From Rhyzopertha dominica (Eukaryota; Arthropoda; Insecta; Coleoptera; Bostrichidae): a stretch of DNA of 64,000 nucleotides. The stretch spans positions 14,660,245 through 14,724,244 of the forward strand of contig QCXZ01000086.1 of the NCBI GenBank assembly GCA_025024175.1, read 5' to 3'. A program made the translations under genes and the position numbers. Shown here one piece after another: positions 12,516 to 23,409 of this stretch. Position 1 is the first letter of the stretch. The number at the start of each line of letters is the position of its first letter. The notes below the pieces were generated by a model, which worked only from the letters and a program-made list of their open reading frames with translations, ran no database searches and was not told the origin of the DNA.

Positions 12516-14605
12516 TTTTGTTTAGTTAACGTTTGTCATGTCATACTAGCGCAGGCATTAGAAAACAAAAATTATGTAGATGAAATAATTGCATACAAGC
12601 TGAAATATGGCTTAAATGCTTTCTAGTGTGGTTATTAAAGATTATTATATAAAATCGAAGCATCCAGATGTCTGGCAACATATTGTTTAAAAAATTTGTT
12701 TTAAAGAAAGTTTCAATTTTTTTGAATATCTCAGTCTAATCGTAAAAATTTTAATTGTTATTACATTTGGAATAAGGTCTTCATAGTTTTTATGAGTTAT
12801 AAACAGATAAGGCAACCCCTCTATTCTATTCAATATTCCAAGATCAGGATAACTGTGCACTATGCCATGCAATCATTTACAAATATTAAGATTTTGTATT
12901 TATTTAAAAATGTTAAATTTTGATTTATACATACACCAAACATATTCTACAGCATACTGCAGTTTTTGTAACAGTGCGGACACAAGGGTTACGTTTTTTC
13001 ACTTATACCTTGTAAATAATGTCCTGGGGGTAAAAACTATACAGATCTTTTTTATTCCATAATTAACAATTAAGATTGCCTCCGCCATTTTTGCAATTAG
13101 ACTTGTAGGTCCTGAGACATTCACAAAATATTAACATTTGTTAAGTATTTTGCTGGACCTCTTCATTATACTTCTTATTGTTATGTTTCTCATCACACTA
13201 GAAATAATCGAAGCCATATTTCAGCTAGCATGCAATTATTTAATTCATTAAGTTTTTGATGCCTGAACCATATCACTATTATATTTAATGTAACATTTGA
13301 TTTGTAATAGTAGTAGTTTATGATACTGTTTTATCACAATATATGTAGTTCTGTTTTTATATTAAATTTGTTTTTGTTCTTACTTTATTTATGTCATTAT
13401 TACCTTCATAAAGACAAAACAAAAAGAATGTGGGCCATACTAAAAAAATGGGGTATTTCCATTTAAGCATTAATTTAAAAATAATAAGTTCTGAGTGGGC
13501 GTAAGCTAAAGGTAAGTATTCTTTAGGGTTTATATTTATTGAGTATATTTAACACTAAAATGCATGTCTATGCTGTGCTGTCTACACCTCAACCAACACT
13601 GTTACATAAATATCAGCATTATGATCAATGTAGAAATTTGAATGTCTCATTCTTTTGGGGATTTCAGCAATTAAAGAACTTATTTACATTATTATCTATG
13701 CAACAGTGCTGATACTTTTTATAATTATCCTCCCCCCGTTTGTTGTGAATATATTTTGATAAAAGCTTTAGAACTTTCACAGTTTCGTTTTGCATCCTAG
13801 TTCTTACATTTATTATAATTTTTGTACAGTTTTGAATCAAAAAGTTTAACCATTTTTCTCAAAATCAAATAATCCAACATCTTAGAATCCAATAAGAAAT
13901 GCATTGCAGATTTTACAACCCTCCTATAGCTACCAAACTGCTTTCCGTTAATAAAGCAAATAATTAATATAATCTTACGTAAATTAAATGTAAAGTAACT
14001 TCAGATATGGCTACCGCTATTAGGGTGAACACCAATTTTTTCTTTTACGTGCTACTTTCATCTGTTTTTAATACTATTTAATATCAATACTTAATGTAAT
14101 TTTTAATTAAACACCTTTGGTTAAATAGATTAATAACTCACCATTAGAATTTTACATTACCACATTCCCCTATAGTAATACAAATATACCTATGATACAG
14201 CATAACCAGAGTTTACATAACATAAAGGCTTAAACAGTTATAAAAATTCCATTCAATCCATTCCTTAAGGGATTATGAGAACTTGTGTTTTGTTCGTCCT
14301 ATAGCCATTGTTTTTCACGGAATTTGAGAAAACCTGAGCAGAAAACGATCTCTTCAGTAATGTCACAGGTTCATAATTTGTATTATTTCAATACAATTAA
14401 ATAATTTACGAAAATTCATTCATACTGGCATCACTGCAGTGGTCGTCGGTATCAGTACCATCTATACGCTAGTAGCTTTACTACTCTCAGAAGATTCCTA
14501 CCCAATGTTTGATTTAGTTGTCAGTTAATATACTATAAATGCTCACATTTGAATGGCTAGCGCCATCTGGTGAGTTGCTAATCACGGTTTCCAATAAACC
14601 CATAT
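12516..14605 (+). other. P-element 3' noncoding region
   Basis: AT-rich sequence lies between the transposase stop and the right TIR; open frames here are short and unlike known proteins. A 36-bp stretch at 13561-13596 recurs exactly, inverted, at 51829-51864 inside another element, so at least one further small insertion or shared module is present. Confidence 0.6.
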
Positions 14606-14642
14606 GGTTGAGCAGTCTGTTTAATAAAGTTAATGCTCTAAC

Positions 14643-15027
14643 CATTGGTCCAAAATTCTTCTTGCAGCTTCATACCCTAGATAACCATCTGGTATTTGAC
14701 AATTGAACTAGGTTATAAAAATTTTTTGAATCCAGGCGGGTATTTATTAAATCAAATATAGCTTTGTATTTTACACGGCGAAGAGTTGAATGGCTGAACC
14801 AATTATAAATTTCGCGAATAAGAAATTCAATTGAACTTGGTAGTTCTTCCGCAGCTTTAGAAGCACATAAGTGCAAGGAGTGGCAAATGCACTTTACCAG
14901 TTGCAAAGAGGGTACATCTTTTTCCAACAAAGTAAAAAGAGAATGATGAACACCACACATATTACTTGCACTATCAGTTCCTATGGCAACCATATACCTA
15001 ATAGGTAAATCTACGCTAGCCAGGTAC
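14643..15027 (-). pseudogene. hAT-1 transposase, middle block
   Basis: The minus-strand frame encodes the hAT catalytic core segment YMVAIGTDSASNMCG (second catalytic Asp), a KCICHSLHLCASKA motif typical of the C/H-rich insertion region, and NTRWLSRV. It joins the N-terminal block at 20934 through the GTAC target site (reading DLYNDVKR then YLASVDLPIR) and the C-terminal block at 4240. No internal stop was seen. It lies between the P element on its left and the foldback element on its right. Confidence 0.85.
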
Positions 15028-16229
15028 ACCCGCGGACATAGAAAATGAGACGATCTAGCCGGGCGGGGTATTTTGGTTCGCAACTCTTCTCAGTGAAGTC
15101 AGTACAGCTAGTTGCCGCATAGCGGCGCAGGTAGAGCCATTTACATTATATCACTGAAAGTTATACTACCGTTATAACACTTCTCGGCGTTTCAAGTTTC
15201 AGATATTCCAAAATTCATATGCTTGTTACCCTTACAAGCTTACTCCGCTCCGCTTGGTCGGCCAGCTTCCAGTTTCATTTATTTGTTGGCTCGCAATGAT
15301 AAGGTTTAGCAAAGGCCAATAATTAGTGAATGTAAGTTTTTATATTTACTTAACTATCCATGAGCACTTTAGAATCGCTCGAAAGTAAAATCCGGCTATT
15401 TATTTAATAACATTACATGACTTCAAGAAAACACATTATTTTTTGCTAAAAAATGAGCACTATTATAGATTGCAAAATAAAATTACTACAAATAAGTTAG
15501 CGTGCAGGCAATTTAGATATAAGTAAAAATATCAAACAGTGGTGAGGATATTTTAAGTGTGATCCAAACTGTATATAACGGAAACATATAATGTCAATAT
15601 AAGTAATAGGATCTTTATTATTATTAATATTAGTTTGGAAAAGATTCTTTTTCTCAAAAACGGTTAACTTTAGGACAAATTTGCAGAGAGGCAAAAATTA
15701 TATACTTAAGGCGCCTTTACTGCATATATTGTATTCCTTTACATTGATGTCTAGCATATAATATAAAAGCAAACCAACTCTTTAAACTACAGTAGTATAC
15801 AGTGATATACCAATTTTTAAGTATTAGGCATTTGCTTACCGAAAATATGCCACATTTCCTTTATTATATATTTTTTTGATAAAAGCATCCCTAAGTTATT
15901 TAACAACTTGACGTTTTTGCATTAAAAATTAAAACTTCATTCTTAATTATAAGCATTTGGAACCCTAGCAAACTAGTAAACCGAAGACTGCACTTTTTCC
16001 GGAGGGATCTGTTATAGCTGCCCTCAGTTCACAATAAAATTGAATGATACAAAAATAGTACCATTTGTTCATTTATAGTAATTTGAGCCGCGTAAGAAGC
16101 TTAAGCGCATTGGGATCTGTTATTACCTGGTTGTTTTGCGAAACTCGATGCAGTACACCTTAAATTATAGTAAGAACAATATTGCATACCACTTCTCTGT
16201 ATTGGTAAAGGATTACTCACTTATACCTA

Positions 16230-16985
16230 CTTTCCGGTATTAAAACTTTTATGGCCCTACGGCGGTGCAAGCGGACGAACCGATAACAAGTTACCCGGCA
16301 AAATTTTTGTGCGGGTGCTTGCCCCAAATTATTGCACCTGCTGCGAGAACTATTAACCAGAAAAATCGTAATCGCGGGACTTTGAGATTATGACCTAAAA
16401 GTTTGATAATTCAGAGAACTATTCAGAAATAAAGTTAAAAAGCAAAAATAGTTCAATATCACTTGCACATAAACGCAATCAACATTCGTATTTTTAATAT
16501 TATTGATGCATAAATGAGAATTTAAGTTATATAGTATCCCATCTGAGTTGCAAAAACTATACCTATACCTATAAATGGATACACTTTTTCAGAAATTCTC
16601 AAAATTAACGGACTCCCTCGCAGAAACAATACTTAAATCAATTTAATATTTCATTTTGAAGTTAATTAATATAATTCCATACCATCTTTCAATATTGAAA
16701 TCTATTTTATTTATATTGACACATTTGAAAATAGGATAAAATTACTTATAACAAAACTTACCATTACACGTAAAAGTCAATAAAAGCAATTATTGTGAAA
16801 AAAATAAGCACTTTTGCTTTTTAACATATTTCAGAATGTCTCTCGTAACTGATTACGATTTCTCTCGCGATGGGTGAACTAAGCCCGGGCAAACGCTAGA
16901 ACAAAAATTTTACCGGGAAACATGTTATCTATCGAACCGTCCGCTTACGTCACCGGAGGGTCATACAAGTTTTAATACCAGAAAG
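16230..16985. mobile_element. 756-bp MITE with TA target duplication
   Basis: Inverted ends CTTTCYGGTATTAAAACTT are flanked by TA (16228-16229 and 16986-16987). Further internal inverted similarity includes GCAAGCGGACGAACCGATAA against its counterpart near 16935, and CCGGCAAAATTTTTGT. It lies in the left arm of the large foldback element and has no equivalent in the right arm, so it inserted after that arm formed. The TA duplication is compatible with a Tc1/mariner-type mobiliser. Confidence 0.75.
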
Positions 16986-17976
16986 TATAGGTAGACCATG
17001 GCCATTCTAAGTTGAGCCGGGTGGAGCGTAGCGAGCGGCGCAGTGACTTCTGTCAGTGGCGGAGTAAATTTTCTAGTAACTGGGGTCTCACAGTAGCTAT
17101 TTTGATCAGTGGCGTGGTACGGTTAGTAAATAATTGAATTATTTAATATATTAATTCATATCTGTATATAGTGTGGGTATATTTAAGATAATCAGCAGCT
17201 GCAAGCTTATTAGCGGGTTAGTACTATATTTCTTATTATATAGAAGTGTAGGTAGAGATATTGACCGATAAAGTTATAATAATGACTGAAATATAGATAA
17301 ATGGGTATCGGTCTATCCAGGTAGACAATGATAGTGTAGAATTATGATAGTTTAAGCAGGTTTAAAGTAGGTAATTACTAAAATACGTTCATAATTTCAA
17401 ATAACAATTGCAATTATCAAAGCAATAAAAAGGATATGAAATTTTTTTGTTTGTGTTTTTAAAGCCAAAATCAGATATTTTTTCCATTTCGTAAGTATAA
17501 AAAGTAAGATTTCTATCAGAATAAATAGGTAAAATTTTTATTGTAAATTGTATGTTTTTAATTTGAATATAAATATGTTGAATGGATTCAAAGGTGCATT
17601 CATTGTGAAACATCCTGAATCAATTAGGTAGCTTGGAAACAAGCTGATTGATTGAACGTATGTGCTTTGTCTCACTTGATTTATCAGATAACTCTGACGA
17701 TCGTTTCGACCTAGAACGGTCATTGTCAAAGAGATAACAGCGTTATACTAAACTCAGATGTGCAGAAATTTGTTTGTATCCCCTTTTTTACAGGGGTTGT
17801 AAAATACAGTTGTAAAATCTCTCGCCTGGGTTTGAAGGTCGACTTTATAATTAGCTTTTTTAATTTCCAAAAGTTCTAAAAGGTTCAGTTTTTTACCTTT
17901 CCTTTCGCAATGCAAAATTTTGACGTCGTTTTCATCTAAGTGATGGTTATTTCTTATGCAATGGTCCAATAAATTG

Positions 17977-18309
17977 AACAAAAACGGCATTTACCAAATA
18001 AAATGCATGCAATGTGACATGATATACATAGGACAATCAGGTAGAGCTATTAAAAACAGAATTAAAGAACACGTTTCGAATATAAATTCAAACAAAAGCA
18101 CAACGGGTTTTGCTGACCATTGCATAAGAAATAACCATCACTTAGATGAAAACGACGTCAAAATTTTGCATTGCGAAAGGAAAGGTAAAAAACTGAACCT
18201 TTTAGAACTTTTGGAAATTAAAAAAGCTCAGCATCAGAAAAAACATTTGGCAAATACACAAATAGAAATTTCCACGTCCAGTACGCCTTTGATATTGCCG
18301 AAATTATAA
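17977..18309 (+). pseudogene. Penelope-like element GIY-YIG endonuclease (C-terminal part)
   Basis: The frame encodes GIYQIKCMQCDMIYIGQSGR followed by NRIKEHV. This is the GIY...YIG core with the conserved Arg and downstream residues of the Penelope endonuclease, which nicks target DNA for reverse transcription. The reverse transcriptase that normally precedes it is missing, so the copy is 5'-truncated. The open frame continues to a stop at 18309. The other arm (about 17754-17968, minus) repeats the end of this frame from DHCIRNNHHLDENDVKILHC onward. Confidence 0.85.
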
Positions 18310-18423
18310 AGTCGACCTTCAAACCCAGGCGAGAGATTTTACAACTGTATTTTACAACCCTGTAAAAAAAGGGGATACAAACAAAATTCTGCACATCTGA
18401 GTTTAGTATAACGCTGTTATCTC

Positions 18424-18462
18424 TTTGACAATGACCGTTCTAGGTCGAAACGATCGTCAGAG
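18424..18462 (+). ncRNA. Degenerate hammerhead-ribozyme-like motif in Penelope tail
   Basis: The motif contains a stem GACC...GGTC, then GAAAC, a short GATC loop and GTC, the order found in minimal hammerheads of Penelope-like elements. The first core box reads TTGACAA instead of CTGANGA, so activity is doubtful. The inverted Penelope copy carries the same motif on the minus strand near 17694-17732. Confidence 0.4.
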
Positions 18463-18987
18463 TTATCTGATAAATCAAGTGAGACAAAGCACATACGTTC
18501 AATCAATCAGCTTGTTTCCAAGCTACCTAATTGAATATAAATAGTTAGTAATAAAAAGTTACTTACCTTAAACTAAATTAATTCCACTCTGCTGATTGCA
18601 TTGTTGTACATATACGAGCTCTATGTCTACGTTTGTTTTCATATAGTCTTTTTTGCTGGTTTTATTTATTTAATAAATGTCAGGACCTGACAAATACAAT
18701 AATCTCCGAAAGCTTGGCATAACATTAAGACGTTTTACTTCGCCCTCTGTCTTTTTTTATTTAAAAAAAAACATATACTACCTACATTTTAATACAACAA
18801 GTATTTTACACCATATGATAATCTTTGTACTTCAGTTATATCAGAGCAAATAAAGCAAAAAGTAGAATACTAAACAAAAGACGAACAAAAAATGTACTTT
18901 AATAGTAATAAAATAAAATTCTCACACAGTATATACAATTTATAAGAGATTAACGAATAAAAATTATTGCTTATGATAAAAGACTTA

Positions 18988-19123
18988 ACATTTATCATCC
19001 GAGAAGTCACTACTTGAAAAATCTTCATCAGAAGATCCTGTTTTTACTGTAAAACACAGTTCATCTAGAGCTTCGTCGAGAAGATGTTCTTTTTCTATAT
19101 ATTCTAGTTCCTTTATTTTGCTA
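18988..19123 (-). CDS. Possible C-terminal exon with acidic tail
   Basis: The minus strand reads KELEYIEKEHLLDEALDEL, then SSDEDFSSSDFSDDKC and a stop. Acidic Ser/Asp tails like this are common at the ends of transposases. It lies in the non-repeated centre of the large foldback element, so it may be what is left of that element's own transposase. Just upstream, a Cys-rich frame (VVCGCGCKLVRC, about 19180-19220) could be another exon. Family unknown. Confidence 0.3.
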
Positions 19124-20933
19124 TAATGGCATACAACCAACCAGTTGTTCACAGAAATTTGCGAAAATCTATGCTATTTTAACGACAACACAACGCACAA
19201 GCTTACAACCGCATCCGCATACAACAGGATCACGAATGAAATGCAAATGTAAAAGAGGGTGGTCAAGCGTCCTAAAACGCCGGGCCACGTCAGGCTTTAA
19301 GCCGTTTGCATACCGTCCACCCCTAAATTATCAAAATAGGTACGGCCTGGACGAAATTCCGTTAGTGCGACGTTTTATTGCTGGGTTCAACTAAGAATGG
19401 CCAGGGTCTAAGTAGTCCATCACAAATACAGATGAGTGACAATGCAATATTGTTCTTACCTGCATCGAGTTTCTCAGAACAACCAGGTAATAACAGACCC
19501 CAATGTGCTTATGCTTTCTTACGCGCCTCATATCTTATTGCAAGATTACCTGAATGTTGATACAGTTTCAAATTACTACACACGATTTTTGTATCACTCA
19601 ATCTCACTAGCTACTGGAAAAGGTGCAATCTTCACTTACTAGTTTGATTATCATTAAGAATACACTTTTATTTTTAATGCAAAAGCTTCAGGTTGTTAAA
19701 TAACTTTTAAGCATGTTTTAAAAAAAAAACAATAAAGGAAATATAACTTATTTTCGGTAAGCAAAATGCATATTGTTCAAAAATTGGTAGACGATTGTAT
19801 ACTACTGTAGTTTAAAGAGCGGGTTTGTGTTTATATTGAATAAATAGTACTGTATGAGGATGACAGTGCTAGACATCAACTTAAAAGAATACAATATCTG
19901 CTGTAACTGATTACAACAAACATAAATTTCTATTGCCTATCTAATTCCAAACTGTGGTAAGTAACTGCCCTCCATAATTGAACAAAAAAAATACATTTTT
20001 AGTAGCTACGTAAAAAATAACATACATTAGTAAATGTTTACAGTTGATGACTTATATAGAAACATTATTCATAAAAGGTTTGACACATTTCGTGAACCGG
20101 AAGTTGTTTCTTTTGCTTATGGGGTACACTATAGTAATAACCAGAGCTAATTAACTTCATTGTAAAGGCGCTTCAAGTGTATAATTTTTGCATCTCTGCA
20201 AATTTGTCTAAAGTTAACCGTTTGTGAGAAAAAAATCTTTTCCAAACTAATACTAGTAATAATAAGATTATTTTACTTATATTGACGTTATTTATCAATG
20301 TCTCTGTTATATTCATTTTGGATCACATTTAATATATCCTCACCACTGCTTGATATTTTCATTAAAATCTAAATTTCCCAAGTACTTATTTGTAGAAATC
20401 TAATTTTGCAACTTGTAATATTGCAATGTCTTTGCCTCATTTTTTTTGCAAAAAAAACAATTTGTTTTATTTTAAGTCGGCTAATGTTATTAAGTAATAT
20501 ATCCGGAATTTAGTTTAGAAAGATTCCAAAGTGCTCATGGATAGTTAAGTAAATATAAAAGTAAACAAGAAACTTACTTTCACTAAAAAATAAGTCTGCT
20601 TGTCAGTCGTGATAATTATACACCTTTGCTAAACATCATCATTGGGAGCCAACAAATAAATTAAACTGAAACCTGGCCAACCAAGCGGAGCAGAGTAAAC
20701 TAGTAAGGGTAGCAAGCAAGCATATGAATTTTCCAATAATATCTGAAACTTGAAACTCCGAGGAGTGTTATAACGGTAGCATACCTTCCAGTGATATAAC
20801 GTAAATGGCTCTACCTGCACCGCTATGCGGCAACTAGCCGTACCGCTTTTACTCGGAAGGGTTGTGATCCAAAATAACCCGCCCGATATGCCGCCCGGCT
20901 AGGTCGTCTCATTTTCTATGTCCGCGGGTGTAC

Positions 20934-21713
20934 CTCTTCACATCGTTATATAAATCTTCAGCTGTTGCCTGTTCTATGTCGACTATAGCCAGGAATTCTG
21001 ACACCACTTTCTTTTCTTTTAAGTTGAAATATCTGACGCAAAGTGCGAGATACTTTATAACAGCCACATTTGTAGATTCATCCAATATTACCGAGTATCA
21101 TCCGTCACCAACACTTTCAATTAAGTTCTTTAAAATAACTGGTGAAATAACATTGATAATAAGACTAGTACACTTTGTTCGATGCAGTTTTATGACTTCA
21201 TCAGAGCTTCCCTTAATAGAATTTAGTAATTCTCCTTCCAGGTGATCAACTGTTTTGATTGATATATGGACAGCAATAAAAGTGGTAAGTTTTAGATCAA
21301 TAATTTTTGACTTTTTTGAGACTGCTAAAAACAAAAAGTATAGTTAATTTATATCTAATAACTCATAGCTACATACATTCAACAAAGCCATGACCCCTAA
21401 GCGTATTTCTCGTAGCAACGTTTGTTAATGAAGATCTTTTTATATGTTTGGATGTCTTACTATGCTTTTTTAGGTCAGCAGTGTGAGCCCGGAGTGGGAC
21501 TTTACACAAACGACAGTGTGCTTCGTGTACAGTATCAATATTGCTTGACGCTTTTTCAATGTGTTCCAGCCAACCTGAAACNTTTAGGAATAGTACAAAT
21601 TTTACATTAACCTCAACACAATCATTCATTAATAACAATAACAAACCTTTAGCCCACGGCTGGGTTTCCCATTCCTTTCGGTAACAACGTTTATGTTTTG
21701 AGTATTTGCCCAT
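20934..21713 (-). pseudogene. hAT-1 transposase, N-terminal block (two small introns)
   Basis: The start at 21713 (MGKYSKHKRCYRKEWE) is typical of BED/TTF-type hAT N-termini. In-phase introns are inferred at about 21577-21644 (joining PWAKG to WLEHIEKASSN, acceptor TTTCAG) and about 21340-21375 (acceptor TTTTTAG). Cys/His ligands follow (CRLCKVPLRAHTADLKKHSKTSKH). The first catalytic Asp is in SVILDEST (around 21080). One in-frame TGA at 21096-21098 just before this motif breaks the gene. The block ends at the GTAC insertion site and continues at 15027. Confidence 0.8.
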
Positions 21714-21805
21714 TTGTAGGTAATGTTAAAACACGCAATTAAGAATTAAAATGAATATTGAAATAATTCCGTGATTTAGCCTTTAAAACGGAACAAACTG
21801 CACTT

Positions 21806-22703
21806 AAGAGGGGCGTTTACCTAGAGCGAATCGGGTCATTTTAAGCACCTACCGTTTTACATTTTACTGAGTTATTCGAAACTTTTTCGAAGTGAAATTT
21901 CGACATGGCAATGACAAAAGATGTAGCTACAACGTAGAGTTCGAGTTTTTTCTGAATTTGGTACGGTAATGTAAATATTTGTTGTAATAATTTGCTTAAA
22001 AATGCGTATTTTTGGCGAGCTATTTCTCGAAAACTAAGGTATATGAACGAAAAATTCAAACTCCACGTTGTAGCTACATATTTCTTTGTACACTACCAAA
22101 AACATGAGCACGATAAATGAGTAAAAACATTCAAAAAATCTAAAACCGCAAACCCTTTCGCACGAGTCCGTCACGAGAGCCGAATGCGAATGCGTGGAAT
22201 GCAGTGAACCGTGAGGCTAAGATACAATCCTGTCGGGATTGATCGAGCGGTATACGATCTATTCCGATATGACTGGATTTCTAAGATTGTATGACTAATT
22301 ACACGTGACAAGTTTAATGTTAAAATCTCTTTCACATTAATTTGTCTGCTGAAGCAATGGGGAGGCGGAAGGAAAATTATTATAAAAGTTCCTCCAGGAA
22401 TCATAGTCGACATGCAGTTAGAATGAAATGTTATATAGTTCATATTTACAGAAATAAATGGGTTATTCCATATTTTGAATAACCTGGTATAATATCATAG
22501 TAAGTTACTAATATCATGCTTACTTTTTTATGGCCGCCCTACAGTCAGCAATTTTCCGAATATTAGTTTAGCCCGTCTGTTGCTCGTACGATCTTTGCGT
22601 TATTTCAACCTAGCGGCTACCCTCTTACGTCCCATGTCCCGCTGGTAATACTGGTTGCATAGTTTACATTTCTGCCCGATCGCTCCAAGTAAATGCCCCT
22701 CTT
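21806..22703. mobile_element. ~0.9-kb TIR element (MITE) in the hAT-1 leader
   Basis: The left end AGAGGGGCGTTTACCTAGAG matches, inverted, the right end near 22680-22703 (GTAAATGCCCCTCT). The flanks are TTA and TTAG, so the TSD could be TA or a decayed TTAA. The interior has no recognised ORF. It interrupts the region between the hAT-1 5' terminus and its start codon. Confidence 0.6.
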
Positions 22704-22929
22704 AGCCGGAAACAGATGAAATTAGAAACTACTACTGCTTGCCCTTGCTTGGTGCTTTACAATCATGAGTCAGTAAATACAGCAACGGTAATTGACAGAT
22801 GTTTACTGAACATCCAGATTGACAGTCAACATATGCTATGCAAGGTCGCGTTAGATCTGTCCAGCGGTACGCGTTCCATTTCACACACAAAATATTACAT
22901 ACAATCACGAAATAAAACAAAGTAATCCG

Positions 22930-23079
22930 CTAGCTTAAGTCGCCAAATTTAGGGAAAAGAGCCAAGATTTAGAAAAAAGGAACCAAATTTGGAGCCAGTC
23001 GCCAAATAGATAAAAGTGACGCCAAACGTGCAGTAGAAGTAGCCAAATTGGCGACAAGTAGCCAAATCTGGCAGCCCTG
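22930..23079 (-). repeat. hAT-1 5' subterminal GCCAAAT repeats
   Basis: About seven copies of a GTCGCCAAAT or AGCCAAAT motif cluster within 150 bp of the 5' terminus, mostly in one orientation. The 3' end (2866-2910) and the second family copy (61726-61800) carry the same GTCGCCA motif. In hAT elements, short subterminal motifs of this kind are transposase-binding sites; that role here is inference. Confidence 0.65.
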
Positions 23080-23409
23080 GTTTTTAGAATTTCATTGTTC
23101 ATAATAATAATAAAGGAAACATTTAATAAATAGATAGGAAGTACAAGTAATATACATTTTATTTATGAAAATAGCAAATAAAATACATTTTTGGAGAGAA
23201 ACTAAGAAAAAGTAAAATTTGTGCTTTTCATATTATTCATATTAACAAAAATCTATGTTTTATAAAACAAAAAAACTTAAAAATATTACATAAATAAGGT
23301 TAGTAAAAAACAAAAAGTAAGTATTATGTGGCATTTTTAGTCTTCATTATTATCACTAACGCTGCCGTCAGATTTAGAAACAATTTTTTAACATATCTTT
23401 TTCTATTTT
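23080..23409 (-). other. hAT-2 3' untranslated region
   Basis: AT-rich sequence between the right end of hAT-1 and the stop of the hAT-2 transposase, with an ATAATAATAATAA run near 23100. No gene is seen. Confidence 0.5.

Larger units (their letters stand above)
4241..14634 (+). mobile_element. P-superfamily (THAP-type) DNA transposon
   Basis: A 30-bp inverted repeat beginning CATTAACTTTATTAAACAG is identical at 4241-4270 and, inverted, at 14606-14635. The flanks share GCTCTAAC/CTCTAACC; because the shared word overlaps the end base, the TSD can be read as 7-9 bp, compatible with the 8 bp of P elements. The insertion interrupts the hAT-1 transposase frame cleanly. Inside are a THAP-domain exon, a 4.4-kb intron stuffed with two nested palindromic elements, a long transposase exon and about 2 kb of noncoding 3' sequence. 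Without the nested elements it would be roughly 7 kb. Confidence 0.9.
17620..18534. mobile_element. Inverted pair of 5'-truncated Penelope-like element ends
   Basis: 17620-17968 is the reverse complement of about 18114-18534, apart from a ~76-bp deletion in the left copy. Both copies include the 3' part of a Penelope ORF and a tail containing GGTCGAAACGATCGTC. The right copy extends further 5' and holds the GIY-YIG domain. Head-to-head partial duplications are known for Penelope-like elements. The pair sits in the centre of the large foldback element. Confidence 0.8.
15028..20929. mobile_element. Large foldback element with 1.3-1.6 kb arms and GTAC flanks
   Basis: The ends read inward ACCCGCGGACATAGAAAATG on both sides, followed by AGACGA and TAGCCGGGCGG. 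GTAC lies just outside each end (15024-15027 and 20930-20933), and removing the element restores the hAT-1 reading frame. Because GTAC is palindromic, the alternative reading is a TA duplication with a TIR starting CACCCGCGG. Inverted similarity runs inward for roughly 1.3 kb on the left (15028-17105, minus a MITE) and 1.6 kb on the right (about 19320-20929). The centre holds Penelope sequence and one small open frame. The superfamily was not recognised. Confidence 0.85.
2866..23079 (-). mobile_element. hAT DNA transposon (hAT-1) carrying a P element, a foldback element and a MITE
   Basis: The ends are CAGGGTTGCCAGATT (2866 onward) and, read inward from 23079, CAGGGCTGCCAGATT, with further similarity (TGTCGCCAA) inside both. 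The transposase is encoded on the minus strand in three blocks (20934-21713, 14643-15027, 3244-4240) that read continuously once two precisely bounded insertions are removed. A TIR-bounded MITE sits in the 5' leader. The 8 bp outside each end (GTTAACCT and GTTTTTAG) do not match, so no TSD is visible; flank decay or a small deletion after insertion is the likely reason. Another copy of this family's 3' end lies at 61726-62059. Confidence 0.85.

Noticed and set aside
19378..20820. Open frames in the right arm of the large foldback element
   Set aside because: They lie in inverted-repeat arm sequence, and their counterparts in the left arm are not conserved as protein.
22716..22925. 69-codon plus-strand frame in the hAT-1 leader
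   Set aside because: Short, overlapped by an equally long minus-strand frame, with no recognised similarity.
23072..23080. CAGCCCTGG as the left terminus of the hAT-2 element
   Set aside because: Its flanking 8 bp do not match the right flank, whereas 2851 has the exact CACACAAC duplication and a better TIR match.
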